A stretch of 64,000 nucleotides of DNA. Origin: Liolophura sinensis. Taxonomy: Eukaryota > Mollusca > Polyplacophora > Chitonida > Chitonidae. The position numbers and the translations under genes were made by a program. The stretch lies in the NCBI RefSeq assembly GCF_032854445.1, contig NC_088295.1, positions 77,964,028-78,028,027 of the forward strand, given 5' to 3'. The notes under the pieces are model-generated. The model was not told the DNA's origin. It searched no databases and was given only the letters and a program-made list of their open reading frames with translations. This document shows positions 54,001 to 61,287 of this stretch, in pieces. The stretch's first letter is position 1. Every line of letters starts with the position of its first letter.

Positions 54001-56322
54001 TTCTGTTTTCCACAGCTGCATGAATCCTAATGTAGGTCCCATGTCACAGAAGACAAAACCTGTAAATTATTTACCTAGCAGACTTTCATTGGTGTTTGTC
54101 ATACTCAAGAATATTTCACTCATCTGACAACAGCCAACATTATGTTGGGAGGAAACCGGGCAGACCCAGGGGTAGTTGCATGACAGCCTGCAGGTTTCTA
54201 GAAGACCATCCCATGTATGACCAGAGAGGAAGCCAGCATGAGCTGGACTCAAACTCACATCCACCGCATTAATGAGAGGCTTCTGAGTTATTGCACCTCA
54301 CTGGTACGCTAATCGCTTGAGCCACAGAGGCCTCTAGTTAACAGATATATCATATATCTGTAATACTACAAACTATGTCACATGAGGCAGAAAGGTTACA
54401 AAAGAGAAATAAGAGAATATAGTTACACGGACCAGAATTCAGTGTCACAGGAGACATAAATAAGTGATATAAGTAAGCACCTTCCCTATTCCAATAGTGC
54501 CCTCTCCCTAAAATCGTAATATGAGTTATAAACTACATATACAATTTACTTACATAACCAACTTATCAAATTTTTCTCATAGGGCAATGTACATGTATGT
54601 CACAGGAGACATAAACTACAATTTAGAGTCCCAAGAGACATAAACTACAATTTAGAGTCCCAAGAGGCATAAACTACAATTTAGAGTCCCAAGAGACATA
54701 AACTGTCATTTAGAGTCCCAGGAGACATAAACTACAATTTAGAGTCCCAAGAGACATAAACTACAATTTAGAGTCCCAAGAGACATAAACTGTCATTTAG
54801 AGTCCCAGGAGACATAAACTACAATTTAGAGTCCCAAGAGACATAAACTACAATTTAGAGTCCCAAGAGACATAAACTGTCATTTAGAGTCCCAGGAGAC
54901 ATAAACTACAATTTAGAGTCCCAAGAGACATAAACTACAATTTAGAGTCCCAAGAGACATAAACTGTCATTTAGAGTCCCAGGAGACATCAACTACAATT
55001 CATAGTCACTTGGAAAATTAAACATAATTTATACATGTAGCTATAAGGAGACATAAACTACAATTTAGAGTCAAGGGAGACAGAAACTACAATCAATTCT
55101 TAATAACAGGAGAAATTAAGTGTAATTTATAGCTACAGGGACACATAATATACAATTTGTAGTGATAGGAGACATACAACTACAATTTACAGCCACAGGA
55201 GACATAAACAACAACTTATGTTAATAGAGGACAAACTACACTATGTAGTTATCAGAGGCAGAAACTACAACTTCTTGTCATAGGAGACTCACAAATACAA
55301 TGTATAGTCAAAGGAGACATAAACTACAATTTATAGTCACAGGAGACATAAACAATAACTTCACGTCATAGAAGACAAACTACACTTTGCAGTCATTGGA
55401 GACATACAACTAGAAGGCATAGTCACAAGGAGACATACACTAGAATTCACAGACGCAGGAAACAAAAGCTAACAATTCCATATTAAGTAGAATATTATAT
55501 TTATTTCATACCATAATAAAATTTATGTATTAGGTGCCAATAACACAAGGCCAGCTATGACTCAAGTCATAATTTGAAGTGTAAATCAAATGCTTATCTG
55601 TTGACCCTACCAGTTGTTACCAACTAAATTTTACGTCAAGACAAATCAGTTTACTTTACATATTTCTGTCATAAACAATGTGCATGTATGTCAAAGGAGA
55701 CATAAATTAGTCAGTTTGTTTTACGTCATTTTATTCCATCTGTCTTACCACAATGTACACTTATGATGGCTGAAGAACATGAAACAAATAAAACATGCAA
55801 CGCATAGAATTAACTGAAAATTAGAAGCACATCCATAAACAAAGAGAAAAACAGTAAATCATCAACCTTTCTGACCTCTGAAGCATTTTTTCAGTGGAAT
55901 TTATGCACACAATAATTAAGACAATTATTATTAATTACAATTACTAAAAATGATTTCCATTAGTCATTAATGATGCAACCTTCATCAAATTGTGCAAATT
56001 ATTTGTCTTTTATAGTTCTCTCAGAATGCTTCAAAATACTGGTTGCAAGGTGGCTTGAAAAAGTTGAAGAATTAGGGTAGCTGAAGCTATACCTGCACCA
56101 GAGTGCCACAGTGATGCAGTGAGACAAAATAAGTAACATGCCATGTGCTCATCATTTTCCACCATTTTAACTAGTTACGATATGGTTTAACCTCACTGCT
56201 GTGCCCACTATCGATTCTGTACTTACTCGCTTAGTTACTAGGGGTGGATATGGAATATCTCTGGGGTAAGGAGTTGCTGATTTAGGAGAGTCTTCCACGT
56301 GAGCCCGGGTGCAAGCACAGTG
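44376..56322 (-). CDS. STRAD: STRAD (STE20-related adaptor pseudokinase), 11 exons, start missing
   Basis: Eleven exons join in frame to 416 residues plus TAG, close to human STRADA/STRADB length. Seen: TVIGK (glycine-rich region), VAIRR where active kinases have VAIK, IIHRS for HRD, LGGLR for DFG, then [25 protein letters not shown] (APE and subdomain IX) and [19 protein letters not shown] (subdomain XI). The order and the missing catalytic residues identify the STRAD family. Known: STRAD binds LKB1 (STK11) and MO25 (CAB39), holding LKB1 active in the cytoplasm upstream of AMPK. The C terminus ends Trp-Ile-Phe, at the position of the MO25-binding Trp-Glu-Phe of mammalian STRAD. No start codon lies in the first exon found, so the true 5' end lies above 56322. 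It is convergent with the EGF gene. Confidence 0.93.
44447..45197 (-). other. STRAD: STRAD intron 10
   Basis: 751 bp. Contains a TA dinucleotide microsatellite at 44956-45003 and no recognised coding or mobile sequence. Confidence 0.8.
44956..45003. repeat. (TA)n microsatellite
   Basis: About 23 uninterrupted TA dinucleotides; a likely length-polymorphic site. Confidence 0.97.
45198..45322 (-). CDS. STRAD: STRAD exon 10: subdomain XI end and tail
   Basis: 125 bases. (R)[18 protein letters not shown], then [20 protein letters not shown], closely like human STRADA RPSASTLLNHSFFKQIKRR...EALPELLRPVTPITN. Enters phase 2 after CTTTTAG, leaves phase 1 at AAAT|GTAAGT. Confidence 0.95.
45601..45730 (-). 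CDS. STRAD: STRAD exon 9: linker and subdomain XI
   Basis: 130 bases. (G)[20 protein letters not shown], then [20 protein letters not shown] and RR; human has [20 protein letters not shown]. I start it at GTTTTAG|GTGAGC (45730) because only this acceptor fits the phase 1 end of exon 8; the nearer CCCAG at about 45675 does not. The exon therefore begins with a donor-like GTGAGC, and its acceptor is the first unit of the adjoining satellite. Confidence 0.85.
45722..46676 (-). repeat. 38/39-bp minisatellite, ~25 units, spanning the STRAD exon 9 acceptor
   Basis: Plus-strand unit CCAACATGGCTGCTCACCTA, AACACCACTGGTTTATGA. The TCACCT block falls at 45727 (true exon 9 edge), 45766, 45805, then every ~38 bases. 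On the transcribed strand most units read TTTAG|GTGAGCAG or TTAAG|GTGAGCAG. A few have lost the AG (TTTAT|GTGAGC) or the GT (TTTAG|TTGAGC). Confidence 0.92.
46677..48496 (-). other. STRAD: STRAD intron 8, non-satellite part
   Basis: 1.8 kb between the 38-bp satellite and exon 8. I looked for a further STRAD exon and found none; the flanking exons already join in phase. Confidence 0.6.
48497..48590 (-). CDS. STRAD: STRAD exon 8: pseudokinase C-lobe
   Basis: 94 bases, phase 0 in, phase 1 out. [31 protein letters not shown]; human STRADA has [20 protein letters not shown]. Acceptor TTTTCAG, donor GCAG|GTCAGG. Joined to exon 9 it recreates GCAG|GTGAGC. Confidence 0.93.
48640..49575 (+). repeat. 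~47-bp degenerate minisatellite, ~17 units, intron 7 of STRAD
   Basis: Unit roughly GTCAGTTAGCTGAACATACA, AAGTGAGCTAGTTGTCCTAT, CTACTGT, with spacing from 44 to 50. It is interrupted by a SINE at 49365-49500 and continues on both sides. Confidence 0.85.
49365..49505 (+). mobile_element. SINE 3' part inserted in the 47-bp array
   Basis: GCAAGCAACCTGCGGATGGT, TTTCCTCCCACCAAAATGCT, GTGAAATATTTTTGAGTACA, AATAAATAAATGAATAAATA. It is the only common-SINE copy here that runs against the STRAD transcript. Confidence 0.88.
49841..49945 (-). CDS. STRAD: STRAD exon 7: subdomain IX
   Basis: 105 bases, phase 0-0. [35 protein letters not shown]; human has [28 protein letters not shown]. Acceptor CTCCAG, donor CAG|GTATGT. 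Confidence 0.97.
50281..50452 (-). CDS. STRAD: STRAD exon 6: catalytic-loop and activation-segment equivalents
   Basis: 172 bases. [50 protein letters not shown]. Human STRADA has SVKASHILISVDGKVYLSGL and PWLSPEVLQQ. The HRD Asp is Ser and the DFG is GGL, so phosphotransfer is not expected. Acceptor TTTCAG, donor CAA|GTAAGA. Confidence 0.97.
50660..51140 (-). repeat. 39-bp minisatellite, 12 units, seeded on the STRAD exon 5 donor
   Basis: The donor block (plus ATACCTGTGT) is at 51111 (true site), 51064, 51025, 50988, 50949, 50910, 50871, 50832, 50793, 50754, 50715 and 50687, mostly 39 apart. On the transcribed strand each unit reads like CTGCACTCCAGGGTCATCAT, ACACAG|GTATGT, a copy of the LHSRAIIHR codons plus the donor. 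GTATGT is intact in 9 of 12 units. Confidence 0.95.
51115..51238 (-). CDS. STRAD: STRAD exon 5: helix E region
   Basis: 124 bases, phase 1 in, phase 2 out. [40 protein letters not shown]; human has [20 protein letters not shown]...LKALDYIHHMGYVH. Acceptor TTTCAG, donor ACAG|GTATGT. The exon's last 36 bases are the first unit of the 39-bp array. Confidence 0.96.
51415..51640 (-). mobile_element. SINE, near full length, intron 4 of STRAD
   Basis: Plus strand: CAAGAATATTTCACTTATAT, GGTTGCTGGCAGACCTTCCC, ACGTACGGCCGGAGAGGAAG, GCTGGACTTGAACGCACAGC (box B in reverse). The tRNA head is truncated. The rest of the 563-bp intron is unremarkable. Confidence 0.88.
51802..51910 (-). CDS. STRAD: STRAD exon 4: N-lobe
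   Basis: 109 bases, phase 0 in, phase 1 out. [37 protein letters not shown]; human has [37 protein letters not shown]. Acceptor CTGCAG, donor GTGAGT. Neighbouring introns (340 and 563 bp) hold no further exon. Confidence 0.95.
52251..52369 (-). CDS. STRAD: STRAD exon 3: N-lobe, Lys-less VAIRR strand
   Basis: 119 bases. (G)[39 protein letters not shown]; human has [32 protein letters not shown]. Arg replaces the kinase Lys, as in known STRADs. Acceptor CTGCAG, donor CAG|GTACTC. The 786-bp intron upstream shows nothing recognised. Confidence 0.96.
53156..53261 (-). CDS. STRAD: STRAD exon 2: start of the kinase fold
   Basis: 106 bases, phase 0 in, phase 1 out. [36 protein letters not shown]; human has CYELLTVIG at the same place. 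Acceptor GACAG, donor ATAG|GTATTA. Confidence 0.92.
53635..53735 (+). repeat. Short direct repeat in STRAD intron 1
   Basis: CTTTTCAGACAGAATTCCAT and GACTTTTC-type blocks are repeated two to three times. Confidence 0.6.
54065..54340 (-). mobile_element. SINE, full length
   Basis: Plus strand: TACTCAAGAATATTTCACTC, GTTGGGAGGAAACCGGGCAG, GAGGAAGCCAGCATGAGCTG, CGCTTGAGCCACAGAGGCCT (reverse of the tRNA head). Confidence 0.88.
54598..55470 (+). repeat. 29-bp minisatellite with 87-bp higher-order unit, STRAD intron 1
   Basis: Unit TCCCAAGAGACATAAACTAC, AATTTAGAG. From ~54613 to ~54990 three-unit blocks recur with exact spacing of 87 (ATAAACTGTC at 54698, 54785, 54872, 54959). Beyond 55000 the units are degenerate. 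No spacers; not CRISPR. The rest of the 2965-bp intron holds only the SINE and the short repeat above. Confidence 0.93.
56227..56322 (-). CDS. STRAD: STRAD exon 1 of those found (probable)
   Basis: 96 bases, phase 0-0: [32 protein letters not shown], joining VDERYM of exon 2. Acceptor AATTAG after a T-rich stretch (an in-frame TAG sits on the splice site), donor CGA|GTAAGT. This N-terminal part is not conserved in STRADs, so support comes from the splice signals and open frame only. It has no Met, so at least one upstream exon is missing. Confidence 0.55.
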
Positions 56323-57296
56323 CTAATTTAACAAACAAATCAAGTCTTAAATGAAGTCATGCATAAAAGCACAAAGCTCTCAATAAAAGAAATTAAATGT
56401 AAGACACAATTCATAAAAAATGTCAAGGGCTTCCCAGAAATGAGTCCCAGAACCTTTAACAAGATAACATGTGAATACCATTAACAATTTGGTCATATTT
56501 CACACTTTAAAACGCTCCCACCATTCTAAAACCAGAAGGTTGGTTTTGAGACAAAAAACATGCCCGTCCTCTCCCACTTCATCCTAACATTGAATATCAT
56601 ATGATACTGAACAGGTCATATAATCAAGAATCATAATGGACGAAGAAGGAAAATATATGCTTAAAACCTTGGACAATCACACCTACAGACACATGTATAA
56701 ATAATGGGTGATTAGCACCAGGGGTGTTTCCAAAGTAACTACATGTAAGCTTCAAACCAAAGTTTATGAGATTCAGTCCAGCAGTTCTGGAGATATTGCA
56801 GGAAAGACAATTTTAGCATGCTTTAATTTGCAAAAAGACAGACAAACGGACATACATGTACAAGCAGAGGCACTGACATGATCTATCCTTTTCTTGAGGC
56901 CTTGTCTTTAAAGTTTCATTTTTAAAAAAAGGGGCCCAACAGTTCTGGGGATATCACAAGGACATGGCTGCTGGATTAGGGACAGTACAAAGACAGCATA
57001 TACCTGAATCTCCCCAAACACGAAAGAACTTTAATGCAAATCATTATAAAAAAAGCAACTGCTACCAAGGCCAGCTGTAATTTTTAAAATGGTTACATGG
57101 TCACCCAAGCAGAGCAAAAAGTCACATATAAAACATACCAAGAAAGACATGGAAGTAGATTTTGGTCCCAGAATAATGCTGATGAAATTGTGACAAAATT
57201 GATCCACAAAAAAGGAGGTTATTCAACCTCAGAAGTGTTCTCAATCCATGGTCTGAAGCCAGTGAACGATGTTCTGAAAATAAATAGATATAATTA
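56323..57296. other. No gene recognised
   Basis: Upstream of the STRAD exons found. I see no clear exon; a missing 5' STRAD exon could lie here or further right. Confidence 0.5.
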
Positions 57297-57450
57297 TATT
57301 TATTTATTTATCTACTTAACTGGTGTTTTACGCTGTACTCAAGAATATTTCACTTACACGAAGACCAGCATTATGGTGAGGGGAAACCGAGCATAGCCTG
57401 GGGGAAACCCACGACCATCTGCAGGTTGCTGCAAGACCTTCTCACATACG
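57297..57450 (-). mobile_element. SINE, 3' half
   Basis: Plus strand: ATTTATTTATTTATCTACTT, CTCAAGAATATTTCACTTAC, ATTATGGTGAGGGGAAACCG, ACCATCTGCAGGTTGCTG. Confidence 0.85.
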
Positions 57451-57654
57451 ATATAATTATTGTATATAGATAGGTGTAGTCACGCAAAACAACTGGACAA
57501 GGAACATGTAAGGTATACAGGTATTTGACAGTTAAAACAAATTTCCTCATATAAATTTGATCCTAACGTGAATAAAGGTTTTTTTTTTTTTTAATATTAA
57601 GCAGTAGTTCTGAATGTTTTAATAGACAAAGGTCACAGCTCTTGATGAAAAATG

Positions 57655-57735
57655 ACAAATAATTTATTTGTTTATTTATTTCATTGATTGGAATATTTAA
57701 CTATAAAACAGTGGCCAGAATTATGGTGGGAGAAA
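57655..57735 (-). mobile_element. SINE tail, degenerate
   Basis: Plus strand TTTATTTGTTTATTTATTTC, ATTGATTGG and AGAATTATGGTGGGAG match the reverse of the SINE 3' end. At 57822 a GAGTGAGTGAGGGATTGCTT block looks like the tail of a different element family. Confidence 0.5.
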
Positions 57736-58779
57736 AAAACTACTTGTTGACCATCTCTATTACAGTTTCATTACATGCTTAAATAAATCATCACCATGCT
57801 TGGTCTGTTCAGTTGTGACATTGAGTGAGTGAGGGATTGCTTAACGTCGTAAATTCTTTTATTTAGTGCTGCTTCCCTGAGACAACTTACTGAATTTCTG
57901 AGAAAATTTTTCCATCTAAAGAAATTTTGACAATTATCAGGACCTGTGTATGGGTGCATCCAAATATTAAAGGATGATTCAAGTTCAGTTCCATCCATCA
58001 TCACCTTTGGTGAAAAAAGCAAGTGGACAGTCATCTTGCATATCTTCATTTACAGGCTTAATATCCAATGCACAATCAGGATCATGTACCATGTATCAAT
58101 TTATGTTGATGACTGTCTTTACACTGATCCAATTGTTCAGGTTTAATTACATCTAGAGCTATTAAGCAAAGTATTATAGTCTGAATTTCTAACCAGAGTA
58201 AAGACCATAACATTACTTGGGCCAGAATATAACAGAAGGGAACATCTAGAAACTTATACTATTTATGGTTTAAAACTTTAACTGCTGTATCTTTTTATTC
58301 CCTATACGGCTTTGGCATGATTGTGCATGGACAATTTGACAATTTGAAATGTTGATGCCTGTATCTCATCTATTATTTGGCGGACAAATAATGCATGGCT
58401 GATTTTGAACAACTCAATCCAATAATCTTAAAATGGAATATCCATAAAATACATCTAGGAAATTCAGCCTTACAGAATGCCTATAGACAGAGTAGGAAAT
58501 TTACAATCGATACCTGAGGACATAGATATATACCGGAATATCAAAGGTGATATTGGAATATGAAAGTTGCCTGTATACACGTACTACATGAATATGTTAT
58601 AGTGCCTGCCTATGGCCGATAAATTGCAGTAGAACGTTTGACTTGGTGAACTGTACATGAATAATGCACCTCTAATAGTATTACTGGACAGTGTTAAACC
58701 GTTTGAGACAGTCCTTTCCCTAGATAATTCCTCCCTTTTAAAGATCGCCTGCATGAAAGTTCCTGTAGTCACAAAGCGC

Positions 58780-59420
58780 ACCTAACTTACATAGCGATCA
58801 ATACTGTAGGTATTACGTTGCCATGGTAGTTTTGTTAACGTAGCGCTACGTGCGTTTTGTGAAACGGGGCCCAGTAGCCTTCCGGTACCAGTACTTGCAT
58901 TTTGATCCGATTACACTCCTGCTAATCTTATGTCGTTCTCATTTCTGTGGTGTTGTCCATCCTTATTGATATGCACACAGTTTTCCACAACACAAAATTA
59001 CATTTCTGAATTACGTTGAAGTCAAACTTCTTATCACCTTTTGTCGTGTTACCTTAATAGATATCAAACCTCCAAAAATTTGCAAGATTGAAAATTTACA
59101 AGAAAACTGTCGTTGTTGCAACCATTTGCAGAGGAAAGGTACGAGTCAACTGCAAGAGATTCTATTGGATTATCTCCCTTCAATCATTCGCTAGCCCTCG
59201 TTAAAATACGGTAGGCTTGTCTAGGTCTGCCTAATAATATTAAAGGTCATTATTCAGTTAATGTTTCCACATACTGATCTACAACTGATCAAATTATTTT
59301 TCTTGTAAATATCTGTTGTGCTCATTACGACTACCGCTAGGCCTTACGTACATGACAAAGCAATGTTTTCGCCAGGTCACCCGGTGCCAACACCCCGGTA
59401 CCGATAATCGAAAGGTGTTT
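58780..59420. promoter_or_regulatory. CpG-richer patch, candidate STRAD promoter region
   Basis: CpG dinucleotides cluster (AACGTAGCGCTACGTGCG, CGGTACC, CACCCGGTGCC, CCCCGGTACCGATAATCG) in otherwise CpG-poor sequence. It lies 2.5-3 kb upstream of the first STRAD exon found. Inference only; no core promoter element is certain. Confidence 0.3.
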
Positions 59421-61287
59421 TTAAAGGAGAGATTTGTCAATTTATCCTTTTTGTTAATTACGCTAAGCACCATTAACATTTACTTGGTGATTATGCCGCT
59501 TTCAACATGTTTGAGCAGAGCAATCACTGACTTGATGGCTGACGTAGAAACAGTACAGTGCTGCCTCACTGAATACCATGCTGAAGATATCAGACATGGC
59601 GCACCACACATAGAAGTACAACAAGACAGACATCAGGCCGACGAGTAATTATCATAGTTCCTAATGATGGACGGCCAGTGACTGATATATGCATGCTTTA
59701 GGCGGCTGATGCATTCCAAGGAACTCGTGAGAAGACTGCTGTACAGTATATCATACAATATGTACATGTAGGCCTAATAGCATACACACACAGCTTAACT
59801 TCTGTAAATATTAACTATTGTTTACTTCACTTATAGGCCTATACAATATTTTATTATCAGCATCAAGAGTCAAATAAAATATAGTATTTTCCATTATCCA
59901 TTTCTTTTACTGCAATTCGGTAAAGGGCCTACCCATTTTTCAGGCCCAAGTATGTTTATGGCAGACTTTTTAAACTCTTTATCAACATGTTACTTTCCAG
60001 ACTCTATATGTACTCTTAAAGACCCAGCTCTCATTGCCCCAAAATGTCCCAGATCTCACCTACCACAACCTAGGGTGCGGAACTTCTGGAGCTTCCTGGC
60101 CCCTAACCTTATGTACTGTGATAGTTGGGCACCTCCCCCTCTCTTTGAATTGCCATAAGCTTTTCCTATTAATTAAGGAGTGGACACTGCGGGGGACTCT
60201 AGCAGCCATTCTGAGCCCTTAGTCCCATCTGAACACAGATTACTCTATACCCCCTCATAATCTGACCAAGATTTCACTGATCTAAACTCCTCAAATGACA
60301 ATATTTCTCATCCAAATGCATGTAAGCCTAGAAATTGTGAAGTCAAAAGCACAATTTTATCAGGAAATATAGCTTGGCTCATATGTAACTTTTTGACAAA
60401 AATTCTCAGCTACCATACTTTCTTTCCTGTAAATTTTGACTTAATGAAATTTTGTCTGTAAATAAGTTTTTTCTGTGATTTTCATACCTTTCTCTGCAAT
60501 AACGACACATTGACAAGACAACATATCATAACCCATCGTTCTCCCAAACAAAGGTTCCCTTGCTTTGTAGTATCTTTTGGAACACTTGTTGCACAGTTCT
60601 CAATGTTCCAAAAAGCCAAAACATCACTTAGTGTGGAGGGAGCCTGTCTGGAACATGTCGATACAATAGGTGGATAGGTGGTTTAGTTGAGAGTGCGGCC
60701 ACACCATTGATTTTTCACAAGTATTTCACTTTGCTACGCCTGTAGCAAAAGCAAGGTTGTCCTTATGTTTTTATTCTATTGATGCCTGTGACGGGACGGT
60801 ACTAGAACATGTTCTGAACTCTCGACTGATTGTGCACGTACATGGTACATGAGGTAAATGTATAGCAGTCCCCAGTCGTTTAATTTGGGGGTTGCCATGC
60901 GAACCACATGACCTTTTTCTCTTCAAAATAAACCCCACCACTTTTAACACTCCTACAAATTTCCGTTCAAGCATATTTTTTTTTTTTTCAAGTTTGTCTG
61001 TGATCACTAATTATGAACATACCAGTACCTGTACTGTAGCCTGATTGGTGACTAACCTACATGTTTATTGCTCATTTTGGGAATATGCATGCATGAAAGT
61101 CCATTACTTCTGGTATTTATACCAATGTTCTTTTTACAATGATCACGAAACATCAACCAGTGGAAATTATTGAACCTTCTGTTAGCAAGACAGATCCTTG
61201 ATCCGATCTGTATTAAGGAGCAAGAGAACTTTACTAACAAAATTACTGTATTAAATAGACAGAGACATAGAATTCTTTTTCTACGTG
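59421..61287. other. No gene recognised
   Basis: Short open frames only, none with protein-family character or convincing splice borders. No tandem array. Confidence 0.5.

Noticed and set aside
54598-55470. CRISPR-like regular 29-bp repeats
   Set aside because: Units are directly abutting with no unique spacers, and the context is a metazoan intron.
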